Assembly: GCA_016926235.1 (NCBI GenBank)
Contig: JAFGOZ010000622.1
Location: 1-32,216 of the forward strand
Reading direction: 5' to 3'
DNA length: 32,216 nt
From: Bacteroidales bacterium
GTDB taxonomy: Bacteria; Bacteroidota; Bacteroidia; Bacteroidales; UBA10428
Shown one piece after another: positions 16,749 through 25,599 of the stretch. A program made the translations under genes and the position numbers. Position 1 is the first letter of the stretch. The number at the start of each line of letters is the position of its first letter. The notes below the pieces were generated by a model. It was not told the DNA's origin, made no database searches, and was given only the letters and a program-made list of their open reading frames with translations.

Positions 16749-17663
16749 ATGAAAAAAGAATTAAAAAACATATTGGTTCCCATTGATTTTAACAAACCGT
16801 CAAATGATGCATTATATTATGCGTTTAGTCTATCAAACAAAATAAAGTCTGATATTGTGGTTGTTAATATAATTGAGACACCTGGTTTATTATCCGATTT
16901 CTTTTCGAATGGAGATAAACTTGTTCAAATAACAAATAAGGTTAAGGAAAAGTTAACTAAAATTATTTCCTCCTTAAAAGTGGATGATGGCACTATTAAT
17001 ATTTCCAGCAAAGTTAAACGAGGAAAGCCATATAAGAAAATATTGGAAATTGTCAATGAGATAAATGCTCGCATGATCATCTTGGGCGAAAACCATCAAA
17101 GGAAGGTTATTGAGCAGGAGTTAGGCTCAACTGTATACCACGTAACTTTAAAATCGCCTATTCCGGTTCTAACCATAAAAGGAAATACAAATAAAATTTA
17201 CGACAAAATTGTTGTTCCTCTTGATTTAACGAAACAAATGCGAAGGCTACTTTTTATTGTTATGGTTTATGGAATAAACTACGAAGCTCATATACATTTA
17301 GTTTTGTCTTTAATAGGGGGTATAAAAATGCGTGATAGTAGGATCTTTAAAAAATTAAAATTGGCTAAAAAAACCTTAGAAGAGAATGGCATTACCACTA
17401 CTTCAAAACATTTCCCAAGAGACCAAGAACCTTCTATCAAAAAAGTACTTCAGTATGCTGGGGATATTGATACCGGACTTATTTTAGTTATGACACACAG
17501 AGAAGGTTACACCTGTGACAACTATATTGGAGCATTAACCCATCATATCATAAATAAGTCTAAAGTTCCTGTATTAAGTCTGATTTCCGCGGCAACCGTG
17601 GTTGATTTTACCCAGTTTTTTAAAGGTATTGTTGATCCTGTAGAAATGTTATTGAATAAATAA
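16749..17663 (+). CDS. Tandem universal stress protein (two UspA domains)
   Basis: 304 residues. First Usp domain about 1-145 (KNILVPIDFNKPSNDALYYA ... MIILGENHQRK ... ELGSTVYHVTLKSPIPVLTI), second about 153-285 (DKIVVPLDLTKQ ... LVMTHREGYTCDNYIGALTH ... SKVPVLSL). The first keeps the LGS of the ATP-binding loop; the second has IGA, so nucleotide binding there is doubtful. A short C-terminal tail follows. It lies 21 bases before mrpA in the same direction and is probably the first gene of the Mrp operon, suggesting a sensor or partner role for the antiporter under stress. Its upstream region is the end of an IS. Confidence 0.88.
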   Translation: MKKELKNILVPIDFNKPSNDALYYAFSLSNKIKSDIVVVNIIETPGLLSDFFSNGDKLVQITNKVKEKLTKIISSLKVDDGTINISSKVKRGKPYKKILEIVNEINARMIILGENHQRKVIEQELGSTVYHVTLKSPIPVLTIKGNTNKIYDKIVVPLDLTKQMRRLLFIVMVYGINYEAHIHLVLSLIGGIKMRDSRIFKKLKLAKKTLEENGITTTSKHFPRDQEPSIKKVLQYAGDIDTGLILVMTHREGYTCDNYIGALTHHIINKSKVPVLSLISAATVVDFTQFFKGIVDPVEMLLNK

Positions 17664-17684
17664 AGTGAAAGAGATCTACTTACT

Positions 17685-19988
17685 ATGGCTAAGTTATTGA
17701 TAACTTATTTTGCAGTTGCATTTGGTTTGTTTTTCGTTCCGAGAAGATTGGTTAGGTATAATTCTGTTATAATTGCCATTCTTCAGTTAATGGCATTTTT
17801 ATTTTTTGCCATACAGTTTCCAGCAATAAGAGCAAATCAAGCGATTTATAACTTTTATAATTGGATACCAATGTTGGGACTAAACTTCGAGTTTATTCTT
17901 GATGGATTATCTATTGTGTTTGTATTGTTAATAACCATTATAGGCTTTCTCGTTTTTTTATATGCCAAAGCCTATATGAAGGGGTATGCAGGTACAACTA
18001 AATTTTACTTTTATCTCACCTTATTTAGCGGAGCAATGCTAGGTTTGGTATTATCGGCAAATTTTATTCAGCTTTTTATATTTTGGGAGCTAACAAGCGT
18101 ACTTTCCTTTTTGCTAATTAGTTTTTTTAATGAAAAAGAAGCTGCTCGAAAAGCGGCTTTTCAATCATTGTTTGTTACAACCTTTGGAGGTTTAAGTTTA
18201 CTTGCAGGTTTTATTCTTTTAGGAAGTATTGCAAATAGTTACTCTTTAACAGATTGGTTAAATAACGCCGAAAGTATAAAAACCAGTAGTAAGTACTTAC
18301 CATCCTTGTTGCTAATATTGGTGGGCGTGTTTACAAAATCAGCACAATTTCCTTTTCATTTTTGGTTGCCAGGGGCCATGCAGGCTCCAACTCCGGTAAG
18401 TTCCTTTTTGCATTCGGCAACTATGGTTAAGGCAGGTGTATTTTTACTTGCCAGACTGAGTCCAGTGCTGGGGGGGACAGTAGAATGGATTAGTATTATT
18501 CCGGTAATTGGAGCTGTTACAATGCTTGTTGGCTCATACTTATCCATAACACAAATCGATATTAAAGCCATTTTAGCATATACAACCATTAGTGCTTTGG
18601 GGGTATTGGTTTTATTGCTTGGCATTGATACAAAACTATCTGTAAAAGCAGCTTTAGTATTTTTATTTGTACATGCATTTTACAAAGCAGCTCTGTTTAT
18701 GATAGCTGGTTACATTGACAAATTAACCGGAACCAGAGAAATCGACAAGCTAGGTGCATTAATTTACTTCATTCCTTTGGGGTTTATTATAAGTTCAATT
18801 GCTTTGCTTTCAATGGCTGGTCTTCCACCGTTACTTGGTTTTATTGGTAAGGAGTTAATTTACGAAGCAAAGGTGCAATTACCCGGTTTGGGTTTTTTAA
18901 TTTTGATTTTGGGAGTGCTTTCCAATATTTTTATGGTATCAATATCGTTACTTTTCCTAAGCAAAGTGTTTTTAGGAAAATCAAAAACATATATCAGACA
19001 ATCGGGTTTAAACAATGGTTTATTCCTATTAGGACCAGCAGTATTGGCAATGTTTAGTCTGGGGTTTGGCCTTTTCCCGGATTTAATATCCACCTTAATG
19101 GAACCTGCATTAAATGTAATTCGTGCTGAGGAAATACAAATTAAACTTAAACTGTGGCACGGCTTTAACCAGGTTCTTCTACTGAGCGTATTTACAATTG
19201 TTATGGGAGTTGTTCTGTTTTTCTTTATTAATAGAAACAATAAACTACTACATAATTGGAGATTGTTAAATAGTAGAATAATAACTATTAAACTAACAGA
19301 TGTATTTACTAAGAGTATTGAATGCTTCATTGAAATATCAAGTAAGTACACGAAGTATATTCAACATGGCTACCATCGGTATTACCTTCTTACGATAATA
19401 GCATTTACGAGTGTTTTATTATGGATTCAGGTATATTTTACGCGGGGTTGGGAACTTGCCTCTGAGTGTACTCTAACCCCTTTTTACATTTCAGGACTGG
19501 TAATCGTTATTGCTGTTTCAGCTGTGTTTAGTGCGGTTTCAAAATCGAGGATAAGCACTATTGTTTCAATGGGGGTTACAGGCTATGGAATTTCTCTGAT
19601 TTACATGTACTACAGTGCTGTAGATTTAGCCATTACACAGGTAATTGTGGAAACACTTACTGTTGTGATGTTTGTTTTGGTTTTGCAAAAACTACCCAGG
19701 TTTGCTACACTCTCAAAACGCAGAACAAGAATACGAGATGCAATTATTGCATTAAGTTTTGGGTCGGTAATGACTGTTTTAGCTTTAAAGGCCATAAATG
19801 TAGATTTTAATAATCCTATTTCAGGCTTTTTTATGGAGAACAGTATGACAAAAGCGTTTGGTAAAAATGTAGTAAATGTTATTCTTGTAGATTTTAGGGC
19901 ACTTGATACCTTGGGCGAAGTTACCGTATTAATCATTGCAGCTATTGGGGTGTTTACATTGTTAAATTTTAAAACACAAAAAAAATGA
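17685..19988 (+). CDS. mrpA: Mrp Na+/H+ antiporter subunit A
   Basis: 767 residues, about 20 membrane helices. It is homologous to the NuoL subunit of complex I and forms part of the proton/sodium path of the seven-subunit Mrp complex. The proton-channel domain (about 65-420) has the TM5 glutamate at 135 (FWELTSVLSFLLI), the TM7 lysine at 218 (TKSAQFPFHFWLP) and HSATMVKAGVFLLARL; the C-terminal DUF4040-type domain ends with RALDTLGEVTVLIIAAIGV. Length is slightly below the ~800 of Bacillus MrpA. The next gene starts inside its stop region (ATGA overlap at 19985). Confidence 0.95.
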   Translation: MAKLLITYFAVAFGLFFVPRRLVRYNSVIIAILQLMAFLFFAIQFPAIRANQAIYNFYNWIPMLGLNFEFILDGLSIVFVLLITIIGFLVFLYAKAYMKGYAGTTKFYFYLTLFSGAMLGLVLSANFIQLFIFWELTSVLSFLLISFFNEKEAARKAAFQSLFVTTFGGLSLLAGFILLGSIANSYSLTDWLNNAESIKTSSKYLPSLLLILVGVFTKSAQFPFHFWLPGAMQAPTPVSSFLHSATMVKAGVFLLARLSPVLGGTVEWISIIPVIGAVTMLVGSYLSITQIDIKAILAYTTISALGVLVLLLGIDTKLSVKAALVFLFVHAFYKAALFMIAGYIDKLTGTREIDKLGALIYFIPLGFIISSIALLSMAGLPPLLGFIGKELIYEAKVQLPGLGFLILILGVLSNIFMVSISLLFLSKVFLGKSKTYIRQSGLNNGLFLLGPAVLAMFSLGFGLFPDLISTLMEPALNVIRAEEIQIKLKLWHGFNQVLLLSVFTIVMGVVLFFFINRNNKLLHNWRLLNSRIITIKLTDVFTKSIECFIEISSKYTKYIQHGYHRYYLLTIIAFTSVLLWIQVYFTRGWELASECTLTPFYISGLVIVIAVSAVFSAVSKSRISTIVSMGVTGYGISLIYMYYSAVDLAITQVIVETLTVVMFVLVLQKLPRFATLSKRRTRIRDAIIALSFGSVMTVLALKAINVDFNNPISGFFMENSMTKAFGKNVVNVILVDFRALDTLGEVTVLIIAAIGVFTLLNFKTQKK

Positions 19989-20401
19989 ATTCAGTAATTC
20001 TTCAAATAGCATCAAAATACCTGAGGGTATTGTTATTGTTTTTTGCAGTGCTGGCATTGCTGCGTGGTCATAATCAGCCTGGAGGTGGCTTTATTGGGGG
20101 GTTACTGGCTGCTTTATCTATTATATATGCGAGTTTGGCATATAACGTAAAACATGTAAAGGAAGGATTAAAAATACAGCCTGAGGTATATATTACCTTA
20201 GGGTTATTTCTGATTCTAATAAGTATTTTCATAGGAGCTATTTCTGGAGGTTCCATAATGCAAGGGGAATGGGTAAGCCTTAGACTACCGGTTGTAGACA
20301 CAATAAAACTGGGAACTCCTTTACTTTTCGACACAGGAGTATTTATGGCTGTAGTTGGAGTAACCATGATGTATTTTTTTAATATGGCACTTAAAAAATA
20401 A
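19985..20401 (+). CDS. mrpB: Mrp antiporter subunit B
   Basis: 138 residues, four membrane helices. The hallmark RGHNQPGGGFIGGLLAA sits at about residues 27-43, as in all MnhB/MrpB proteins; the end DTGVFMAVVGVTMMYF is also typical. It forms part of the membrane arm of the Mrp complex. It overlaps the stop of mrpA by ATGA and the start of mrpC by TAATG, so translation is coupled. Confidence 0.95.
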   Translation: MNSVILQIASKYLRVLLLFFAVLALLRGHNQPGGGFIGGLLAALSIIYASLAYNVKHVKEGLKIQPEVYITLGLFLILISIFIGAISGGSIMQGEWVSLRLPVVDTIKLGTPLLFDTGVFMAVVGVTMMYFFNMALKK

Positions 20402-20742
20402 TGGAAATATTACTGGCAATATTAACGGGTTTACTGTACTCAACAGGTGTTTATCTTGTGCTTAGGCGTAGTATCTTAAAGTTTATTATTGGGATAATAT
20501 TTTTAAGCAATGCCACTAATTTATTGGTCTTCCTTTCGGCAGGACTTGTGCTGGGATCACCTGCTTTTATTAAAGCAGATGCTTCTACACAGATACAGGC
20601 TGATCCTATTCCGCAAGCCTTGGTATTAACAGCAATTGTTATTGGTTTTGGTATTGTTGTTTTTACTCTGGCCCTGAAGTATAAATTTTTTAATACAACT
20701 GGCACTGACGATTTAGACCAGTTGAAACAAACAGATAATTAG
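20401..20742 (+). CDS. mrpC: Mrp antiporter subunit C (NuoK-like)
   Basis: 113 residues, three helices. Family marks are GVYLVLRRSILKFIIGIIFL, SNATNLLVFLSAG and DPIPQALVLTAIVIGFGI. It corresponds to NuoK, the small subunit that links the large antiporter-like subunits of complex I. The start overlaps the mrpB stop; mrpD begins 3 bases after its stop. Confidence 0.95.
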   Translation: MEILLAILTGLLYSTGVYLVLRRSILKFIIGIIFLSNATNLLVFLSAGLVLGSPAFIKADASTQIQADPIPQALVLTAIVIGFGIVVFTLALKYKFFNTTGTDDLDQLKQTDN

Positions 20743-20745
20743 AAA

Positions 20746-22227
20746 ATGAATATTGTTGCCTTACCCATATTATTCCCTCTGTTTTTAATTACATTGTTAA
20801 TTGTAATTAAGTCAATTTCTATTACTAAATGGATCGGAATAATAGGCAGTTTGAGTTTGTTTTTGCTTACCGTATTTATTTTTAAGGAAGTTACGTCAAC
20901 AAAGATACTGGTGTTGCAATTTGGTGGGTGGGAAGCCCCATTTGGCATTTCACTGGTAATCGACTATTTAAGTGGTATAATGTTAATGGTATCCAATTTT
21001 ATTGTGTTTACCAGCTCCATTTTTGCATATCGATTTGTAAAGTTAGATGGTGCTTATTCAAAGTTTTACATCTTCTTTTTTTCATTGGTGATGGGTGTAA
21101 ATGGAGCATTTATAACTGGTGATGTCTTTAACCTCTATGTGTGGTTTGAGGTAATGTTATTGTCATCATTTGTGCTTATTACCATGGGTAATAAAAAGGA
21201 ACAACTTGAGGGTGGAATTAAATACATGGATATAAATCTTATTGGTTCCGTATTTTTTTTAGCGGGTTTGGGAATGTTGTATGGAAAAACCGGAACCCTG
21301 AATATGGCTCACCTGGCTCAAATATTAAATTATGACGATCAGTCGTTATTAATGAATACTTCGGCAATTCTTTTTTTCGTTGCATTTGGGATTAAAGCAG
21401 CAATATTTCCATTGTTTTTTTGGTTGCCATCATCATATCATACCCCCAATATAACAGTTACTTCGTTGTTTGCCGGATTGTTAACTAAAGTTGGAGTATA
21501 TGCTTTTATACGATTTTTTACCTTGTTTTTTGTGCAAGACCAAGAGTTTTGGCACAATCTGCTTTTAATCGTAGCTGGGTTTACCATGGTAATTGGAGGC
21601 ATGTCTGCAGGTATTTATTACGAAAGCAGACGCATACTATCATACCACATTATTAGTCAAATTGGCTATATGATTATGGGATTGGGAATTTTTACACCCT
21701 TGGCTATTGCAGGTGCTATCTTTTTTACAATTCATAACATGATAGCCAAAACCAATATGTTTTTTGTTGTTGGAATAATTAATAAATATAAGGGTACTTT
21801 TAATTTGAAACAGATTGGTGGATTGTTTAAAGAAAGTCCGGTTCTGGCTATACTATTTATTATTCCTGCATTTGCTTTAGCAGGTATACCTCCTCTTTCC
21901 GGTTTTTTTGCAAAGTTTATACTAATTAAATCGGGGTTTGAAGATAACCATTATGGAATTACCGCAATTGCAATACTTACAAGCATGTTTACCTTGTATT
22001 CCATGATAAAAATATGGAATGAGGCCTTTTTGAAAAAATACTCTGACGGGAATACAGTAATTGAGAAACATAAGTTAAGATTTGCTGATGTACTCCCGTC
22101 CGTCTTGCTAGGAGCGGTTAGTATCATAATGGGAGTTTTTGCGTCGTACTTTTTTAAGTTAACTTTTTATACCGCCGGACAGCTAATTGATCCTCAAAAT
22201 TACATTAATAACATTTTAAATTTATAA
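20746..22227 (+). CDS. mrpD: Mrp antiporter subunit D (NuoN/NuoM-like)
   Basis: 493 residues, about 14 helices. The proton-channel glutamate is at 135 in YVWFEVMLLSSFVL, the lysine at 217 in FGIKAAIFPLFFWLP, and LLTKVGVYAFIRF follows at about 245. These residues are essential for antiport in studied Mrp systems (family knowledge) and are all present. Length is normal. It has 3-base gaps on both sides within the operon. Confidence 0.95.
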   Translation: MNIVALPILFPLFLITLLIVIKSISITKWIGIIGSLSLFLLTVFIFKEVTSTKILVLQFGGWEAPFGISLVIDYLSGIMLMVSNFIVFTSSIFAYRFVKLDGAYSKFYIFFFSLVMGVNGAFITGDVFNLYVWFEVMLLSSFVLITMGNKKEQLEGGIKYMDINLIGSVFFLAGLGMLYGKTGTLNMAHLAQILNYDDQSLLMNTSAILFFVAFGIKAAIFPLFFWLPSSYHTPNITVTSLFAGLLTKVGVYAFIRFFTLFFVQDQEFWHNLLLIVAGFTMVIGGMSAGIYYESRRILSYHIISQIGYMIMGLGIFTPLAIAGAIFFTIHNMIAKTNMFFVVGIINKYKGTFNLKQIGGLFKESPVLAILFIIPAFALAGIPPLSGFFAKFILIKSGFEDNHYGITAIAILTSMFTLYSMIKIWNEAFLKKYSDGNTVIEKHKLRFADVLPSVLLGAVSIIMGVFASYFFKLTFYTAGQLIDPQNYINNILNL

Positions 22228-22229
22228 AC

Positions 22230-22562
22230 ATGATTATACTTAAGAAATTATATGTTATCATTGGGTTTTTCGTGTTCTACCTGTATAAACTGATACAATC
22301 AAATATATATATTGCATGGGATATTTTAACCCCCGGAATGCGAACTAATCCTGGTTATATTTGGGTGCCAGTTAATTTGAAATCAGATTTCGGATTGTTA
22401 CTTTTTAGTAATTTGTTATCCATGACTCCTGGCACTTTAACTATTGACTATGAAAAGAATAAAAGAGCACTTTTGGTACACTATCTTTATAACAATGAAA
22501 AACATTCTGTGGAAAATGATATTGAAGCAATACAATCGAGGATAAAAATGATAACAAATTAA
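22230..22562 (+). CDS. mrpE: Mrp antiporter subunit E, short form
   Basis: 110 residues against about 158-170 for most MrpE. The conserved core is present: YKLIQSNIYIAWDIL, then WVPVNLKSDFGLLLFSNLLSMTPGTLTID and LLVHYLYN. What is missing is the N-terminal pair of helices (roughly 45 residues). The upstream frame does not extend because mrpD ends 2 bases before this ATG, so the short form appears real rather than misread. One membrane helix (about 4-24) remains, with the cytoplasmic domain after it. Confidence 0.9.
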   Translation: MIILKKLYVIIGFFVFYLYKLIQSNIYIAWDILTPGMRTNPGYIWVPVNLKSDFGLLLFSNLLSMTPGTLTIDYEKNKRALLVHYLYNNEKHSVENDIEAIQSRIKMITN

Positions 22563-22565
22563 ACC

Positions 22566-22847
22566 ATGAATGAAAATACAGCACATATTGTTATCCTATC
22601 AAGCTTTGTTCTGTTACTGACGGCACTGCTACTTGCTTTTTTGCGTTTGGCAAAGGGGCCAAGTGTAAACGACCGAATAGCTGCGCTTGATTTGATTGCC
22701 AGTATTGTAATGGGGTTTATTTTGGTATATGCTGTGTCGGTAAATGAGGCAATATTTATTGATATAGTAATTATAATTGCTCTTGTATCATTTGTTGGTA
22801 CGGTGGCCATATCAACCTATTTGAAACAAAAAATTAAAGACAAATGA
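22566..22847 (+). CDS. mrpF: Mrp antiporter subunit F
   Basis: 93 residues, three helices. The signature LAKGPSVNDRIAALDLIAS, followed by FIDIVIIIALVSFVGTVAIS, is that of MrpF/PhaF. It begins 3 bases after mrpE and its end overlaps mrpG by 4 bases (ATGA). The Asp in the ND-R motif lies at the membrane edge, as in the family. Confidence 0.95.
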   Translation: MNENTAHIVILSSFVLLLTALLLAFLRLAKGPSVNDRIAALDLIASIVMGFILVYAVSVNEAIFIDIVIIIALVSFVGTVAISTYLKQKIKDK

Positions 22848-23128
22848 AAGAATTAATTGTACCTATATTGTTGATGCTGGGATCGCTTTTTGTTTTAATA
22901 GCTTCAATAGGTATAGTCCGGTTTAATAATTTGTTTAGCAGAATGCATGCAACAACTAAAGCAACCTCTTTTGGAATTTTACTAATTTTGGTTGGCGTGA
23001 GCTTGTTTTTTGGAACTTTGAGCGTAGTAATTAAATCCCTTCTTGTAATTGTTTTTATATATTTAACCGCTCCGCTGGCGGCACATTCCATAGCAAAATC
23101 TTTTAAAGAAATAAATGGGAAGAAATAA
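22844..23128 (+). CDS. mrpG: Mrp antiporter subunit G
   Basis: 94 residues, three helices. Typical MrpG features are GSLFVLIASIGIVRFNNLFSRM, HATTKATSFGILLILVG and LTAPLAAHSIAKSF. It is the last gene of the operon; a perfect inverted repeat right after it (arms 23120-23129 and 23147-23156) forms a shared terminator with the oppositely oriented psiE-like gene. Confidence 0.95.
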   Translation: MKELIVPILLMLGSLFVLIASIGIVRFNNLFSRMHATTKATSFGILLILVGVSLFFGTLSVVIKSLLVIVFIYLTAPLAAHSIAKSFKEINGKK

Positions 23129-23165
23129 ATCGTTGTTGTTTTTTGTTTTATTTCTTTTCATTTAT
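23111..23165. terminator. Bidirectional terminator between mrpG and psiE
   Basis: Inner arms AAGAAATAAA (23120-23129) and TTTATTTCTT (23147-23156) pair perfectly; outer arms ATAAATG (23111-23117) and CATTTAT (23159-23165) pair after 2-base bulges. T-rich on the plus side and A-rich on the other, so it can serve both converging operons. The arms contain the last codons of both genes. Confidence 0.75.
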
Positions 23166-23579
23166 TTTAATTCTTATTTTCTTATCCGAAATTTTAATAA
23201 GAAAATAGGCTATCGCCAAACCAACTATCATGGCAGCAAGGCTGAGTAATTCTTCTGTACTGAATTTATTAAAATCCCACACTATAACTTTACGGGCTAT
23301 GGCAATTATTGCAACAAGAATAATAAACTCAACATGAACAATATCTTCTTTAAGATAAGCTTTCACGGTTTCCAATAGTTCTAGTCCTATTAAAAGTACT
23401 AGTAATAAACTAAATATATCCATCAATCCGCCCGCATCAATAATATATTTAGGTGGCAATAATACTTCTTGTTTTATTTCATAAATAATATCAATAAATG
23501 CCAAAACAAGTACAAACGAAATAGCTCCCAGGATACCGATAATTAATCCTCGCTCAATATATTTAATTAGCTTCTCCAA
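23148..23579 (-). CDS. psiE: PsiE-family membrane protein (phosphate-starvation-inducible E)
   Basis: 143 residues with four membrane helices (about 13-32, 50-72, 82-100, 108-128). VKAYLKEDIVHVEFIILVAIIAIARKVIVWDF is the centre of the PsiE domain (given here as its two halves VKAYLKEDIVHVEF and AIARKVIVWDF). The start is TTG at 23577-23579, because no ATG lies in the N-terminal part and the frame is closed just upstream. It begins 4 bases after the stop of the CutA-like gene, so the two are probably one operon. The function of PsiE is not settled. It converges with the Mrp operon. Confidence 0.8.
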   Translation of the reverse strand: MEKLIKYIERGLIIGILGAISFVLVLAFIDIIYEIKQEVLLPPKYIIDAGGLMDIFSLLLVLLIGLELLETVKAYLKEDIVHVEFIILVAIIAIARKVIVWDFNKFSTEELLSLAAMIVGLAIAYFLIKISDKKIRIKINEKK

Positions 23580-23583
23580 ATGC

Positions 23584-23898
23584 TTACACTTTTAAGGTAT
23601 TTACTTGAATGTTATCGTATAAATCCTGAGACATTTGAGTAATTGGCATTGAAAAGACAATTGTTGTGACTGTTGTTTGAACACGCTTTACTTCTTCTTC
23701 AATATCCTTGTATAGCAAGGATTTTGTTTTGGCAAATATAATAGTTCTCTTGAGTTTAACAGTTTTTCCATTTTCCCGACGCATAGACGGCATATCTGGG
23801 AAAATATTTATACTGTAAACAAATTTTTTTTCAAGTAGGTCAACTGCAATATTTTCTGCTTCTTCTCGGCTGTTCGAAATAATATATGCTAAAACCAT
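23584..23898 (-). CDS. CutA-like protein (divalent ion tolerance family)
   Basis: 104 residues, with the CutA1 ferredoxin-like pattern: ISNSREEAENIAVDLLEKKFVYSINIFP (in two blocks SREEAENIAVDLLEKKF and INIFP), then an RTIIFAKTKSLLYKDIEEEV strand-helix and VTTIVFSMPI. CutA1 forms trimers and was linked to copper tolerance (family knowledge). It lacks the usual Trp/His residues late in the domain, so it is a diverged member and the metal link is uncertain. First gene of a minus-strand pair with the PsiE-like gene. Confidence 0.65.
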   Translation of the reverse strand: MVLAYIISNSREEAENIAVDLLEKKFVYSINIFPDMPSMRRENGKTVKLKRTIIFAKTKSLLYKDIEEEVKRVQTTVTTIVFSMPITQMSQDLYDNIQVNTLKV

Positions 23899-23970
23899 GA
23901 AATATTTTTAGTAAGTAAATAAAACAAATATAACTATTGTTTATTATATTAACGTGAGTTCGAAATAAAG

Positions 23971-25097
23971 TTATAGAATTAAAGCTTTATTATAAATTAT
24001 TTCCAGATTAATGGAAGGTTTTTTAGGAAGAAATGAGTATCCAATCAGACCAGCCAACAGATTGGTCAGAAAAATAGAAAAGTGTAACATCCTAAAAAAT
24101 GTATACACAAATTGATGTAAATTGATATATGGTGTACCTCTTTTCACAACTGAGAACGTCTTAAAAACCATTTTATTCCTTACAATATTCAATGTACTCA
24201 TTTTACTGTTTCCTTGATCAGTGCGATTATTATAGTATGTTTTAAACTTTTTATAATTTGGATTGCTGACATAGCCCCCATATTTAATAGTGCTTTGATC
24301 ATCTTACTGGCTAAAGGGTTGACTTTTGTTCTTCCTTTGACACTGATTTCGGAAGTGTTTTCAAATGGTGCTATTCCGCAGTAATAACAAAACTTACGAG
24401 CAGTTACAAGTTTTGTGAAATTATGCATATATGCGATTAGGTAAAAAGCGGTAATTTTTCCAATGCCGGGAACCGTTTTAAGGATTTTATAATTGTTTTT
24501 TATTTTATCATCAGTCTTGATGATAGTATCAATTTCTTTTTCAGTTTTCTCGATCTCAGTATTTATAGATTTTATAATATGCTTATTAATATTCAGATAT
24601 AACTTTGAGTCCCCCTTATTTAAAGTAATAATGAACATCAGTCATGCTGTTTTGATATGACTTTTTGTGTTTGACAAGTTTGTTTCTTAAGGATAATAAT
24701 TGTTTCATTTTAATAATTGATGCCGCTGGGATAATGATTGGCTTTAACTCATTCCTTTTTCGCCAAGCATAAAGTGCAATAATTTTAGCATCCTTTTTAT
24801 CACTTTTACCACGAACAAGTCCCATGGACCTTTTAATATCTAAGGCAGAAGCCAAAATGAAATCTATTTTCTCGGCATTTAAAAAGATACATAATGGTAA
24901 AGAATATTTGCCGGTATCCTCGAAACAAAGAAACAAGTTATCCTTTTTACCAGGTAGTTTTTGCCATATTACCTGTAAAAGCCTGGAGTACCCATCAGGA
25001 TTATTAGAAACAATAAAATGAAAGTTTAAACTGTGGAAAAAATATCCAATGTTAATTTAGACACATCAATACCGGTAATTTCGATTTACCTGATCAT
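23971..25097 (-). pseudogene. IS110-family transposase, several lesions
   Basis: Read from 25097 down: MIR-stop-IEITGIDVSKLTLDIF has a TAA four codons in, a frameshift in a T-run near 25040, then LFLCFEDTGKYS and GKSDKKDAKIIALYAWRK (the DEDD RuvC-like domain), a second shift near 24630, then TVPGIGKITAFYLIAYMHNF and YYCGIAPFENTSEISVKG (transposase_20 domain with its Ser) and a third shift at an AAAA run near 24200 leading to TLNIVRNKMVFKTFSVVKRGTPY. The last ~40 codons to 23971 are beyond the normal end. IS110 transposases are guided by a bridge RNA made from the flanking noncoding part (known for IS621), so remains of that RNA could lie beside the gene. Confidence 0.8.
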
Positions 25098-25581
25098 TTT
25101 TGGTAAAAATAAATTGTTTAAACTAAAACCTTTAGAAGACCTTCCTGATTTTGGGAGTCTAAAATTCTAAATGGTTCTTACAATAAAAAAAGAATGGGGA
25201 TTAATACAAAGGTTAGGAATGCGTATCTGGCTGCCAGGTAAGTTCATCCCATTTTTTTGTTTTTAACATATTAACAACAGTAAACGAAGAAAAGAAAAAG
25301 AAGCAAAAAGAAAAGAAAATCAACAACATACACATTCTATGTTAATTACTATTGTTAATAAGAAGGTATAAATCTAAAGGTTTCCATACACTTGCTTTTT
25401 TTGCCGACGCTTCGAACAATTTTGAATATCAAATTTTTATCACAACATAATATTTAACGAATTGTTATTTAAAAATTACCAACAGGTAATTTGTCAATAG
25501 GATAGTTATTTGATAACTACTTTATAGTTAAAAATGATAGAGATATGCAAAAAATTGCGATTGCTGATTTCCTAGCTCTAA
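25098..25581. other. Spacer between IS110 remnant and R-M remnant
   Basis: About 480 bases with no gene. It includes a purine-rich stretch at 25280-25320 (AAGAAAAGAAAAAGAAGC) and an AT-rich block before 25540. Part of it may be the noncoding end of the IS110 element, where the bridge RNA would be encoded. Confidence 0.45.
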
Positions 25582-25599
25582 CCAATAAAAAGTATATTT

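Noticed and set aside
24600..24650. Programmed frameshift in the IS110 transposase
   Set aside because: The element has two other shifts and a stop codon, so random decay explains the break better; IS110 does not normally use frameshifting.
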